Of a stretch of DNA of 64,000 nucleotides, positions 1 to 8,407 are shown in pieces (position 1 is the first letter of the stretch; every line of letters starts with the position of its first letter). This stretch comes from an uncultured Bacteroidales bacterium (GTDB lineage: Bacteria > Bacteroidota > Bacteroidia > Bacteroidales > P3): positions 1-64,000 of the forward strand of contig OMYR01000057.1 of NCBI GenBank assembly GCA_900315335.1, given 5' to 3'. The notes below the pieces were generated by a model. That model did not search any database and had not been told where the DNA came from. It saw nothing but the letters and a program-made list of their open reading frames with translations. A program made the position numbers and the translations under genes.

Positions 1-52
<52 letters not shown>

Positions 53-261
53 TAGAGATAGAAGAGAATAGAAGAGAGGGGAAGGAAGGAAAGGTGTGAT
101 GAGGATTATTTACAGTGCGATTGCACGCTACGAAGATGGTTTTGAAAAAGAAAAATAAAGTTGTTGTGTGTTAGGCAATGATGAGGTTAGTTTATGAAGA
201 CATTTGGTGGTAGGTGGTAGTTTGGTGAAAATCTTTGTTTGTTCCGTTTTTATTTATAAAT
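53..261 (+). other. 16S-tRNA internal transcribed spacer
   Basis: About 210 bases between the 16S 3' end and tRNA-Ile, purine-rich at the start. No gene is visible. It is read as rRNA operon spacer from its position only. Confidence 0.7.
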
Positions 262-335
262 AGTCTCGTAGCTCAGTTGGTTAGAGCACTACACTGATAA
301 TGTAGGGGTCGGCAGTTCAAGTCTGCCCGAGACTA
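262..335 (+). tRNA. tRNA-Ile (GAT)
   Basis: Complete cloverleaf: acceptor arms AGTCTCG and CGAGACT, D-arm GCTC...GAGC, anticodon stem CTACA/TGTAG around the loop CTGATAA (anticodon GAT), T-arm GGCAG/CTGCC, discriminator A. CCA is not encoded. tRNA-Ile in the 16S spacer is standard in Bacteroidota, but the tRNA-Ala and 23S gene expected next are absent. Confidence 0.95.
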
Positions 336-382
336 CTTTTTTATTTATAGACATTTAGATACGTTGAGACGTATTCCATAAT

Positions 383-416
383 ACTCCTCTTTTTTGAGGT
401 GTGTTTTTTCTTTTTA
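383..416 (+). terminator. Probable intrinsic terminator after tRNA-Ile
   Basis: Arms ACTCCTC and GAGGTGT pair with one mismatch around a T-rich loop, followed by a T-rich tract. It would end a transcript holding only 16S and tRNA-Ile. The stem is short, so confidence is moderate. Confidence 0.5.
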
Positions 417-597
417 ATTCATCTATATTTGGCATCGTTGAAAATTAGGCTTACTTAATTTGTACTTAGATCTTACTAATCTTACGTTGTATCAATAAGA
501 GGATTGCTGGACGGCGAGGGTATTAAAATTTCTCAGGAATAAAAATGTGGTCGGTTGTAAATATAAGAGAACCACAAATATATAAAACAATAAAGCA

Positions 598-735
598 ATG
601 GAAGAAGAGAAAATTATTTTAACGCAGCAAGAATTTGAATATCTTGAAAATAATTATAAGTGTGGATATATTAGTGGTATTCCTGCCTTGATAGGAAAGC
701 CCATAAAGTGTGGAGGAAAATTTTTGACAAAATAA
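598..735 (+). CDS. Small hypothetical protein (45 aa), possibly 5' part of a frameshifted gene
   Basis: ATG at 598 opens a 45-codon frame starting MEEEKIILTQQEFEYLEN and ending at TAA 733. I do not recognise the family. A second open frame (708-851) overlaps its end in the -1 frame and continues with similar acidic, helical composition and codon use. The two could therefore be one gene of about 80 codons broken by an indel near the A/T run at 718-725, or two overlapping small genes. No promoter is evident. Confidence 0.35.
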   Translation: MEEEKIILTQQEFEYLENNYKCGYISGIPALIGKPIKCGGKFLTK

Positions 736-851
736 ATTACTGGGAGGAAAAACTTAAAGCCCACGATGAAATAATGCAAGAAGAAGACTCAGACCTAATG
801 ATTTGGTTTTACAAAAAGTATATGCAACAAGAGGGTAAAAAAAACCAGTGA
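708..851 (+). CDS. Small hypothetical protein or 3' part of a frameshifted gene
   Basis: This frame is open from before 708 (GTG candidate start; in-frame ATG at 774) to TGA 849. It encodes a charged, aromatic-rich peptide (WRKIFDKINYWEEKL...). It lies in the -1 frame relative to the 598 ORF. A strong hairpin terminator follows at 917, which supports a real transcription unit ending here. Function unknown. Confidence 0.3.
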   Translation: MWRKIFDKINYWEEKLKAHDEIMQEEDSDLMIWFYKKYMQQEGKKNQ

Positions 852-916
852 AAAGGATTAAGAAAGATTGCGTACTACATATTGATTAATCCTGCGTATT
901 AGTTTTACAGGATAGT

Positions 917-946
917 CGGCACACAGACATTTGTGTGCCGTTTTTG
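917..946 (+). terminator. Intrinsic terminator
   Basis: Perfect 9-bp stem CGGCACACA/TGTGTGCCG with a short loop, followed by TTTTTGTT. It ends the transcription unit carrying the small ORFs at 598-851. The convergent alkylation-repair gene ends at 973. Confidence 0.85.
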
Positions 947-972
947 TTATTGAAAAATTATCTCCTCCTTTC

Positions 973-1671
973 TTATTTTCCCATTAAGTATTTGCGTTGC
1001 TCGGCAGGGAAATGCTCTATTGCGTAACGCAACATAGTTCGAGGCATTTCGTGACGGTACTTTTCGATGAATTTAAAGAGATTTTCGTAATTGTGTTTCT
1101 CCGTTTCACGAAGCATCCAACCAATCGCTTTATGTATCAAATCGTGTGGGTGGTGCATCATTTTTACAGCCAAGTTATATGTGTCCTCAAAGTCATTGTT
1201 GCGAATAAGCGTATGCGTGGAAACAATAGCTATCCTATTATCCCAAAGCAATGGACTATCGGCTAACGTATAAAGAATATCTCTCGGCTTGTCCAAAAGA
1301 TATTGCCCCACAATCTTAGGTGCCGATAAATCAACCAAGTCCCAATTGTTGATATATTTCGTTTGAGAAAGATAAAAATCAAATATCTCTTTTTGCAAAG
1401 CAGTATCTTTTTTCGCTTTTGTCATCTTGCCAACCAAGATAAGCAAGGCGCACATACGCATCTCGTGATAAGGAGAATGAAGAATTTCTCTTATTGTCTT
1501 AAAATCTAAATCTATATGTTTTTTTGAAACCAATCTAATGTTCGGCACAGTAACGCCTAAAAATTTATCGTCTTCACCGTATTGTCCCTTGCCCGTTTTG
1601 AAAAAATAAGATAAAACCTCTTTCTTTTCTTCTGATGCCAATGCTTTTAATTCGTTAAATATTTCCTCCAT
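973..1671 (-). CDS. DNA alkylation repair protein (AlkD-like HEAT-repeat family)
   Basis: A 232-aa soluble protein that reads as the AlkD family: helical HEAT-like repeats with the HEMRMCALLILV, NNWDLVDLSAP and HPHDLIHKAIGWMLRE blocks seen in these DNA glycosylases. Family members remove alkylated bases such as 3-methyladenine and 7-methylguanine without base flipping. The NWDLVD aspartate is the usual catalytic acid and is present. The length fits the family. A -7 element (TACCTTTG, minus strand) lies 20 bp upstream of the ATG. The upstream region is shared with the divergent patatin gene and contains a 21-bp-lattice array. Exact substrate is not readable from sequence. Confidence 0.85.
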   Translation of the reverse strand: MEEIFNELKALASEEKKEVLSYFFKTGKGQYGEDDKFLGVTVPNIRLVSKKHIDLDFKTIREILHSPYHEMRMCALLILVGKMTKAKKDTALQKEIFDFYLSQTKYINNWDLVDLSAPKIVGQYLLDKPRDILYTLADSPLLWDNRIAIVSTHTLIRNNDFEDTYNLAVKMMHHPHDLIHKAIGWMLRETEKHNYENLFKFIEKYRHEMPRTMLRYAIEHFPAEQRKYLMGK

Positions 1672-1690
1672 AGTAGTTGAATTTGTTGTG

Positions 1691-1698
1691 CAAAGGTA
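1691..1698 (-). promoter_or_regulatory. Bacteroidota -7 promoter element for the AlkD-like gene
   Basis: CAAAGGTA on the plus strand is TACCTTTG on the minus strand, matching TAnnTTTG, 20 bp upstream of the start codon. Confidence 0.6.
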
Positions 1699-1736
1699 TA
1701 ATATTTTGTGTAATATTTATGTGGCGTTGATTGTAA

Positions 1737-1841
1737 TGGATAAACTAATCGTAAAAATAATCACTGATATTAAAAAATTAGTGTTAATGATTAGTAAAAT
1801 AGTGTGAGTGATTAATTGATTAGTGTTAAATATTAGTTTGG
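1737..1841. repeat. 21-bp-lattice array A (5 units)
   Basis: Five consecutive 21-bp units start at 1737, 1758, 1779, 1800 and 1821. The last three carry the core TAGTGTTAATGATTAG or TAGTGTTAAATATTAG and close variants; the first two are degenerate. It sits between the divergent AlkD-like and patatin genes. One minus-strand frame is open throughout and reads as heptads (LIFNTNQ, LITHTIL, LIINTNF). Confidence 0.85.
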
Positions 1842-1954
1842 CAAAAAGGGAAGATAATAAAACCGATGCACTAAAAAGAGGATTGATATTATATATATGT
1901 ATAATTTTTGGTGTATTGGAAGGATGATTTGTTAAGTATATCAAATTTTATTCG

Positions 1955-1962
1955 TAATTTTG
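1955..1962 (+). promoter_or_regulatory. Bacteroidota -7 promoter element for the patatin gene
   Basis: TAATTTTG matches TAnnTTTG and lies 36 bp before the ATG at 1999. It overlaps the upstream TTG at 1960, which therefore cannot be the start codon if this promoter is used. Confidence 0.7.
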
Positions 1963-1998
1963 TGCATTATTATTTATTCTTTGAGCAATGGTAATGTG

Positions 1999-4380
1999 AT
2001 GAAGCGTTTTTTTATCTGCATATTGTTGGTTTTATGGTCGTTTGATTGTCTTTACAGCCAAAATAACGATGCGGATACCATTGTCTCAAATAAGGAAAAT
2101 CGTCCGAAAATAGGTTTGGTGTTGAGTGGGGGCGGTGCTAAGGGATTGGCACATATCGGAGTGTTGAAATCACTTGAAGAAAACGGCATTCCGATAGATT
2201 ATGTGGCAGGAACGTCAATGGGAGCGATTGTCGGCGGGTTGTATGCTGCTGGTTATTCTCCCGATGAGATAGAACAAATATTTTATTCTTCAAACTTTGA
2301 AGATTGGACGGCAAGAAAAATCGATGACAAGTATCGCTACTATTACCAGATAGCGGATAAAAGTGCGGCGATGTTTAAGGCGGCTTTGCATGTGGATAAA
2401 AAATTTAAGGCGGACTTGCCGATGAGTTTGGTTAATCCCGTGCAAATGGATTATGCCTTTATGCAGTTTTTTGCCACTGCCAATGAGGTTTGCAAAGGCG
2501 ATTATAACAATCTTATGTTGCCATTCTTTTGTATTGCTTCCGATATTTCAAGCAAAAAACAGTCTGTTCAACGCAGTGGAAATATTGCCAAAAGTATCCG
2601 TGCCTCAATGACGCTGCCGTTTTTCTTTTCTCCAATGGTTATTGACGGCAAAATGATGTGCGACGGGGGAGTGTATAACAATTTTCCCTCATACGAAATG
2701 GACGAATACTTTTCTCCCGATATTGTGATAGGGGTTAAGGTTGTGGATAATTTCAGCGAACCTAACGAAGATGACCTCGTGCTTTATATCGAGAATATGG
2801 TGAGTGAGAACTCTAAATACGAAATTCCTACCGAGAAGTCCGTGATGATTGAACCCAATATGAAATTTATTTCCATAATGGATTTTTCCGATAAACAAAG
2901 ATGTATAAATCAGGGTTACTTGACTGCGCAAAATTATATCAAAGATATTAGGGCTTTTACGGACTACAAGATGCCAAAAGAAGAGTTTGATAAGCGGAGA
3001 AGTGATTTCAATGCAAGGAAAAAAGATTTGAAAATAGGCAATGTTGCAATTCACGGTGCTAATCCTTATGCGACAAGACATATAGAAGACCTTTTGCTTA
3101 TGAATATGAAAGGTAAGGAACTGACGTTGGATAAACTGCGTTCCAATTATATGAATATCGCGGCCATGCCAAGCATTAAGAGTATTGAACCGACTGCTTA
3201 CTACAATAGTTTCTTGGATTCTTATGTTTTGGACTTGAATGTAAAAACGAAAAACATACTTCAAGCGAGCGTTGGCGGTATGCTTTCTACCGATCCGATA
3301 AGCAATTTGTATGTTGGCTTAGAATACAATTTGTTTCATAGATACAACTATACCATTCGCTCAAATAATTATATGGGTCGATACTATTCTTCGGCTAATT
3401 TGTCGTATCGAATGGATTTTCCGAGCAAGGTGTTGCCTTTTTATATTGATGCACAAATCAATTACAATCGTTGGAATTATTTTCGTAATCGTAGTGGTTT
3501 GTTTGAGTATTCGGCAAATAACTATATAATACAATACGAAAACAATGCCCAACTTCGCATAGGTATTCCTATTGGTAGGCGTGGTAAATTAGTCTTTAAG
3601 TCGGGTGTTGGCGATACTAAGTCCGAGTATTTCAATAACGATTATATTCTTAGCACGGACACAAATGATGTAACCAAATTTCAAAATGTGGATTTGGAAA
3701 TGTTTGCCGAGTTTAATACTTTGGACGATCAGTTTTTCCCGACGAAAGGCGGTTTTATCAATTTTAATGTGCAGTATGTTACGGGTAAAGAAAAATTTAA
3801 TCCTGGTAATACTTATTTTTCGGACAGAACAAGTATTTCGGACGACGATGTATTTACCAAAAATCATTCGTGGTTTCAGTTTAGTTTGCAGACAAAAATA
3901 TTTCACGATATAAGAGACAATTATGCGTTCGGTATAATTACCAAAAGTTTCTATTCGTTTCAAGATTTGTTTTCAACCAGAAAATCTTCGCTAATGAGTG
4001 CAGGCTCTTTTGCCCCGACGCTTGAAACATATACGGTGTTTTATCCGGAATATAGGGCAAATCAGTTTTTTGCTTTCGGTACGGAACAAATATGGAGGAT
4101 AGAAAAATCGTTTTTAGGAAAGAGTTCGTTACGTTTCGGTCTTTATGGATTTTTGCCGATAAGGGAAATTCTTGCCAATGATAAGAACCAGCCGTATTAT
4201 GGGGACTTTTTTCAAAAAATGTATATAATCAGTGCTTTGAATTTCGTAGTCTCAACGCCGATTGGCAATATCAGTTTGGCGTTGTCATACACTCAAAGAG
4301 AGAATGCAAACAACAGTCCGTGGAATCTTTCGCTTTCTTTCGGAACAATAGTATTTAACAATAAAAACATTGACAGATGA
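1999..4380 (+). CDS. Patatin-like phospholipase fused to an outer-membrane beta-barrel
   Basis: From ATG 1999 the product is 793 aa, with an N-terminal signal peptide (MKRFFICILLVLWSFDCLYS). Residues ~35-245 form a patatin domain: oxyanion GGGAKGLAHIG, nucleophile elbow GTSMG and the D-G-G dyad aspartate in CDGGVYNNFP. A short POTRA-like region (~345-410) and a C-terminal barrel follow, making it a Bacteroidota relative of PlpD/type Vd lipases. The domain would be held at the outer membrane; substrate (phospholipid) is inferred. The start is set downstream of a -7 element at 1955. Its TGA overlaps the lolD-like ATG (ATGA), so the two are co-translated. Confidence 0.85.
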   Translation: MKRFFICILLVLWSFDCLYSQNNDADTIVSNKENRPKIGLVLSGGGAKGLAHIGVLKSLEENGIPIDYVAGTSMGAIVGGLYAAGYSPDEIEQIFYSSNFEDWTARKIDDKYRYYYQIADKSAAMFKAALHVDKKFKADLPMSLVNPVQMDYAFMQFFATANEVCKGDYNNLMLPFFCIASDISSKKQSVQRSGNIAKSIRASMTLPFFFSPMVIDGKMMCDGGVYNNFPSYEMDEYFSPDIVIGVKVVDNFSEPNEDDLVLYIENMVSENSKYEIPTEKSVMIEPNMKFISIMDFSDKQRCINQGYLTAQNYIKDIRAFTDYKMPKEEFDKRRSDFNARKKDLKIGNVAIHGANPYATRHIEDLLLMNMKGKELTLDKLRSNYMNIAAMPSIKSIEPTAYYNSFLDSYVLDLNVKTKNILQASVGGMLSTDPISNLYVGLEYNLFHRYNYTIRSNNYMGRYYSSANLSYRMDFPSKVLPFYIDAQINYNRWNYFRNRSGLFEYSANNYIIQYENNAQLRIGIPIGRRGKLVFKSGVGDTKSEYFNNDYILSTDTNDVTKFQNVDLEMFAEFNTLDDQFFPTKGGFINFNVQYVTGKEKFNPGNTYFSDRTSISDDDVFTKNHSWFQFSLQTKIFHDIRDNYAFGIITKSFYSFQDLFSTRKSSLMSAGSFAPTLETYTVFYPEYRANQFFAFGTEQIWRIEKSFLGKSSLRFGLYGFLPIREILANDKNQPYYGDFFQKMYIISALNFVVSTPIGNISLALSYTQRENANNSPWNLSLSFGTIVFNNKNIDR

Positions 4381-5033
4381 TAAAAGTAAATAATATATCA
4401 AAATCTTACGATGACTTACAAGTATTGAAAGATATTAGTTTTGAAATTCAAGACGGCGAGATTGTTTCTATAACAGGGGCATCGGGTGCAGGGAAAACAA
4501 CGTTGCTTAATATTATTGGTACGTTAGATAAGGCGGATAGTGGCGAAATTCTGATAAATGGTAAGGATATCACCAAATTGTCGGATAAGGAATTGTCGAT
4601 GTTTAGAAACAAAGAAATAGGATTTGTATTTCAGTTTCATTATTTACTTGCGGAATTTACGGCCTTGGAAAACGTTATTATGCCTGCAATACTTTATGGT
4701 GGCGATAGAAAACAAGCGGAAGCCAAAGCCAAAGAACTTTTTGCGATATTATCAATAAATGGTAAGGAAAATAATTTCCCTAACGAACTTTCAGGTGGCG
4801 AGCAACAGAGAGTGGCAATAGCAAGAGCGTTGATAAACTCTCCTGCATTGGTGTTGGCTGACGAGCCGAGCGGTAATTTAGATTCTAAGAATGCACAATC
4901 ATTGTTTGATTTGTTTTTTTTACTAAGAGAAAAATTTCATCAAACCTTTGTCATTGTAACTCACAGTGAGAAGTTCTCTTCTATGAGCGATAGAAAACTT
5001 GTAATAAGCGATGGAAAGATTATATCCGAATAA
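4377..5033 (+). CDS. lolD: ABC transporter ATP-binding protein, LolD/MacB type
   Basis: A 218-aa ATPase with Walker A GASGAGKTTL (~35-44), Q-loop in FVFQFHYLL, signature LSGGEQQR and Walker B VLADEPSGNLD. The FHYLLAEFTALENV block and small size are typical of the LolD/MacB/FtsE group that extracts lipoproteins or drives outer-membrane-directed export with FtsX-like permeases. No LolC/E permease lies next to it; the partner must be elsewhere. It overlaps the patatin stop by 4 bp, so it shares that transcript. LolD is the best guess and another member of the group is possible. Confidence 0.75.
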   Translation: MIKVNNISKSYDDLQVLKDISFEIQDGEIVSITGASGAGKTTLLNIIGTLDKADSGEILINGKDITKLSDKELSMFRNKEIGFVFQFHYLLAEFTALENVIMPAILYGGDRKQAEAKAKELFAILSINGKENNFPNELSGGEQQRVAIARALINSPALVLADEPSGNLDSKNAQSLFDLFFLLREKFHQTFVIVTHSEKFSSMSDRKLVISDGKIISE

Positions 5034-5072
5034 AACATTATTTTACGATTAAAAACGAAAACAACATAAACG

Positions 5073-5816
5073 ATGAATAACATAATATATGGCATACGCC
5101 CGATAATAGAAGCGATAAGAGAGGGTAAAGGTATTGATAAAATTCTTTTACAATCCAATCTCAATTCTGATAATATTAGACAACTGAAAGAAGAATTAAG
5201 AAATTCAAAACAAAGTTTTAAATTGCAATATGTACCAATAGAAAAACTTGACAGTATTGTCAAAGGAGCAAATCATCAAGGCGTTGTTGCGTATTGTTCA
5301 TTTGTGGAGTATTCTTCATTGGAAGAAACTGTGATGAATATATTTGAGCAAGGCAGAATGCCATTTATTTTGTTTTTGGACCATTTGACGGACGTAAGAA
5401 ATGTCGGGGCGATAATTCGTACAGCAGAATGTGCTGGCGTTGATTGCATCATATTGCCAAATGAAGGTTCGGCACAAATCAATTCGGATGCTGTTAAAAC
5501 TTCTGCCGGTGCGGTTTTGAGAATGCCTATATGTAAATCTTTGAATACAAAGACTACGTTGAATTTTCTTAAAGCGAGCGGCATAAAACTATACTCCGCT
5601 TCTGAGAAAGCCGACAATAATTACACGCAAGTAAATATGCAAGAACCGTTGTGTATCATTATGGGAGCGGAAGATAAAGGCGTAAGCAAAGAAGCATTGA
5701 AGATGTCCGACGAATTGCTGAAAATTCCGATGAATGGAGAGATAGAATCTTTGAATGTAAGTGTTGCAGCAGGCGTTTTGATTTACGAAGTCGTTCGGCA
5801 AAGAAATCAGTTTTAA
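5073..5816 (+). CDS. rlmB: 23S rRNA 2'-O-methyltransferase, TrmH/RlmB family
   Basis: A 247-aa SPOUT methyltransferase. Residues 1-75 form the N-terminal substrate-binding domain (YGIRPIIEAIREGK). The catalytic part carries the three SPOUT motifs: LDHLTDVRNVGAIIRTAECAG, IIMGAEDKGVS and IPMNGEIESLNVSVAAGVLIYE, which form the SAM-binding knot. RlmB methylates the ribose of a conserved G in the 23S peptidyl-transferase loop using S-adenosylmethionine. It lies 39 bp after the lolD-like gene on the same strand. Assignment to rlmB rather than another TrmH paralogue is by architecture and length. Confidence 0.85.
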   Translation: MNNIIYGIRPIIEAIREGKGIDKILLQSNLNSDNIRQLKEELRNSKQSFKLQYVPIEKLDSIVKGANHQGVVAYCSFVEYSSLEETVMNIFEQGRMPFILFLDHLTDVRNVGAIIRTAECAGVDCIILPNEGSAQINSDAVKTSAGAVLRMPICKSLNTKTTLNFLKASGIKLYSASEKADNNYTQVNMQEPLCIIMGAEDKGVSKEALKMSDELLKIPMNGEIESLNVSVAAGVLIYEVVRQRNQF

Positions 5817-5859
5817 GACAAATTGAATAATAACACAATAAACAAATACAAATAATAAC

Positions 5860-7530
5860 ATGTTACACAAAACAACAAAATTAGCACGCATTGCGTTTTT
5901 GTCATTAGGTTTAATGACGATGATAAACACATTAGATGCACAGGAGAGTAGATTTACAATAACTCCGCACAATCGTACTAATTTGGAAACACGATTGGAA
6001 TATCCGGTTAAAACTTATTTCGATTTGAAAGATAAAAACGTAACGGATATTCAACTTGATTTGCATTTGCAATGCCCTGACAGAGGTTGCTCCGATTGGG
6101 ATTATTCTATCAATGTGGTATTGCGTACAAACAAAGACGGAAAGACACAAGACTATCAACTTGGAAGAATGATTACACCTTATTCCGGCTGGTACAATCA
6201 AGGCGAGAATATAACGAAGTGGGATCATATTTGGTCGTGGAATATTACCGAATATCTGCCGCTGTTACAAGACACCGTTGAAATAGTTATGCAATACGAA
6301 GGCTATCAAGACGGATTTCTTGCAACAACAGATTTTATTTTTACGACAGAAGCCAAGAAAAACAAACCTGTCTTTATTGATGTAGCGTCCGTTTATCACG
6401 ATTATTATCCATTCGGTCGTGAAGATACAACTATTGATGAATATTTGGGAACAAAGAAAATCACTGTACCAAAAGGAACTAAAAAAATCTTGTCTCGTTT
6501 GCAATTGTCGGGACATGGTGGCGATACTTTGAATGCAGCAGCCGAATTTTTGAAGAAAAGTTTCGTTTATGTGGTAAATGAAAACGTTGTTATCGATACT
6601 GCCATTTGGAAAGACGATTGCGGTTGCAATCCAATCCAACCGCAAGGCGGAACTTGGATATATAAACGTGCCGGTTGGTGTCCTGGTACAAAAGTTCAGG
6701 AACATTATTTTGATTTGACACCATTTGTTAAAAACAATGAGTTAGATATAAAAATGTTGTTTGAATACTATAATAGTTATGGTTCGGGCGAACCCGGCTA
6801 TCAGATTGCCAATGATATTTTCTTTATCTCCGATAAAAACTATAAACATCGTGAGTTGTCAGACAAGTATGGTGCAGGAAGAGATAATAATGCACAGCCA
6901 CAACAAACGCATTATCTACCAACCAAATTCAACCTTGTATTCAAAACAAACAATATGGCTGACGACAAATACGCCATTTCACAAAAACGTTACGAGGGAT
7001 TTGAAAAGAAATTTTACGAACGTAGTCAGATGTCGCCAAACACAGAATATATTCAAAAAGTTGATTTACCCGAAAACGAATATATAATAAAGATTGAAGA
7101 CGATGGTTGCGACGGATTTTCTTGGTGGGCAAATCCTGATCAAGGAGAAGGTTATGCGATGATATACAATGAAGATATGACACAAGTGTTAGAGACTTTT
7201 GAGCCTGACTTTGGTTGCAAAATCGAGTATGACTTTATAGCAACTTCGGATAACTCAAAAATCAAGCACGATGCGGCTAAACTTTCCACGTTTAATAATG
7301 CTGACAAAAAGGAATTGCGTATAATCTTTTTCAATAAAGGAAATGAGCAAAATCCTATGAACGTAAAAATCCTTAACCGCAAAACAAAACAAGAGGTGAT
7401 GAGCAAAGATTTTGACAAGAAGAATATTTTTGACGAAATCATAGATTATAAGGATTTGGAGGACGGCTATTATCGTGCAGAAATCAAATGCGGAGATTAT
7501 CACGAATATAAATATTTTATCAAGAAATAG
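5860..7530 (+). CDS. Secreted PNGase F-like protein (peptide-N-glycosidase F family)
   Basis: A 556-aa protein with a signal peptide ending at LDAQ (~28). Residues ~40-330 resemble the two jelly-roll domains of PNGase F: the conserved LHLQCPDRGCSDWDYSINV segment (the WD aspartate aligns with the catalytic Asp of the flavobacterial enzyme) and a GTKKILSRLQLSGHGGD segment. PNGase F cleaves Asn-linked glycans from glycoproteins, here presumably host or dietary. The protein is much longer than the ~350-aa flavobacterial precursor; ~170 extra C-terminal residues end in DGYYRAEIKCGDYHEYKYFIKK, which looks like a T9SS-type sorting end but is not diagnostic. It ends at a strong hairpin. Confidence 0.75.
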   Translation: MLHKTTKLARIAFLSLGLMTMINTLDAQESRFTITPHNRTNLETRLEYPVKTYFDLKDKNVTDIQLDLHLQCPDRGCSDWDYSINVVLRTNKDGKTQDYQLGRMITPYSGWYNQGENITKWDHIWSWNITEYLPLLQDTVEIVMQYEGYQDGFLATTDFIFTTEAKKNKPVFIDVASVYHDYYPFGREDTTIDEYLGTKKITVPKGTKKILSRLQLSGHGGDTLNAAAEFLKKSFVYVVNENVVIDTAIWKDDCGCNPIQPQGGTWIYKRAGWCPGTKVQEHYFDLTPFVKNNELDIKMLFEYYNSYGSGEPGYQIANDIFFISDKNYKHRELSDKYGAGRDNNAQPQQTHYLPTKFNLVFKTNNMADDKYAISQKRYEGFEKKFYERSQMSPNTEYIQKVDLPENEYIIKIEDDGCDGFSWWANPDQGEGYAMIYNEDMTQVLETFEPDFGCKIEYDFIATSDNSKIKHDAAKLSTFNNADKKELRIIFFNKGNEQNPMNVKILNRKTKQEVMSKDFDKKNIFDEIIDYKDLEDGYYRAEIKCGDYHEYKYFIKK

Positions 7531-7560
7531 TTTCAAAACCATAGATATGGTTATAAGAAT

Positions 7561-7593
7561 AAAGAGTCTGTCAAAAAATTTGACAGACTCTTT
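7561..7593. terminator. Bidirectional intrinsic terminator
   Basis: Perfect 15-bp stem (AAAGAGTCTGTCAAA and its complement) with a 3-base loop, followed by TTATTCTTTATTTT. It separates the PNGase-like gene from the convergent MBL hydrolase and probably serves both directions. Confidence 0.9.
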
Positions 7594-7671
7594 ATTCTTT
7601 ATTTTGACAGCACTTTTAATTAAAAAGGTGCGTGAAAAACATTGTCTTTTTATTGTAAAGCCTAAACAATA

Positions 7672-8364
7672 CTATTGCATCTGGTGAATAATTGTTTTGA
7701 AATCATATTTAGCGAAAGTTTCTTTTAATTTATCCATATCGGTGTCGGTTGTGTGGTACGGATAAAATACTTTCGGACAAATAACCGCTGCAAAATGTTC
7801 GGCTTGCTCTATTGTCATAGTGTAAGGCTGATTGACGGCAAGGAATAAAATATCGCAATTTTTAATCCTTGCATCATCTTCTACCATTTCCGTATCGCCC
7901 GAAACATATATACGAAAACCCTCAATAGTTATCAAATATCCGTTATCACGATTTGTCGGGTGAAACTTATCTCTACCCGCAGTGGTGTTATGTGCGGCAA
8001 AGGCAGTTATGGTTATATCTTTATTCTTGTTTTTGAACGTTTCGTGGGTGTTTAACACTATTTTATTAGTGTCAGTGATTATTTTATCAGTGTTTAATAT
8101 TATTTTATCAGTGTTAGTGATTAAAATAGTGTTTTGAGAAGAAATATTTTCAATAGCATTTTTGTCAAAATGATCATTATGCTCGTGCGTTACAAGTATT
8201 ATATCCGCTTTTGGCAATTGAGTATAATCGGCTTCGGTACTTACCGGGTCAATGTACATAACCATTCCATCGTAAGCGATACTTAACGATGCGTGTCCGT
8301 AAAACTCAAATTCTACATTCTTTCCACTTGGCAAGCGGTACAAATCCTTATCAAAAGTTTTCAT
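7672..8364 (-). CDS. MBL-fold metal-dependent hydrolase carrying an in-frame 21-bp repeat array
   Basis: A 230-aa metallo-beta-lactamase-fold protein of the small YD/HAS...THEHNDHFD type. The zinc motif HEHNDH (~60-66) is followed by further metal ligands: AAHNTT (~120), SGDTE (~154) and YPYHTTD near the C-terminus. The substrate is unknown. Residues ~79-106 are a low-complexity heptad stretch (TDKIILN, TDKIITD, TNKIVLN) encoded exactly by four 21-bp lattice units at 8046-8129. It replaces the surface segment between the zinc motif and the next strand, so it is an in-frame insertion that keeps all visible metal ligands. It is last in the minus-strand run ruvX-def-TPR-MBL. Confidence 0.8.
   Translation of the reverse strand: MKTFDKDLYRLPSGKNVEFEFYGHASLSIAYDGMVMYIDPVSTEADYTQLPKADIILVTHEHNDHFDKNAIENISSQNTILITNTDKIILNTDKIITDTNKIVLNTHETFKNKNKDITITAFAAHNTTAGRDKFHPTNRDNGYLITIEGFRIYVSGDTEMVEDDARIKNCDILFLAVNQPYTMTIEQAEHFAAVICPKVFYPYHTTDTDMDKLKETFAKYDFKTIIHQMQ
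8046..8129 (-). repeat. 21-bp-lattice array B, inside the MBL hydrolase gene
   Basis: Four units start at 8046, 8067, 8088 and 8109 with cores GGTGTTTAACACT, AGTGTCAGTGATT, AGTGTTTAATATT and AGTGTTAGTGATT and T-rich spacers on the plus strand. Read on the coding (minus) strand the units are A-rich and open in frame, adding 28 codons. Confidence 0.9.
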
Positions 8365-8407
8365 ATCATATAAGGTTTAACGAAAAATATTAAAGCAAAT
8401 CTTGGGA

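Noticed and set aside
340..600. Hidden tRNA-Ala or 23S start after tRNA-Ile
   Set aside because: No tRNA-Ala cloverleaf and no 23S 5' sequence can be found in this stretch.
1717..1944. Minus-strand frame of 75 codons upstream of the AlkD-like gene
   Set aside because: It is array A read in its open frame, with Ile/Thr/Asn low complexity and no start context.
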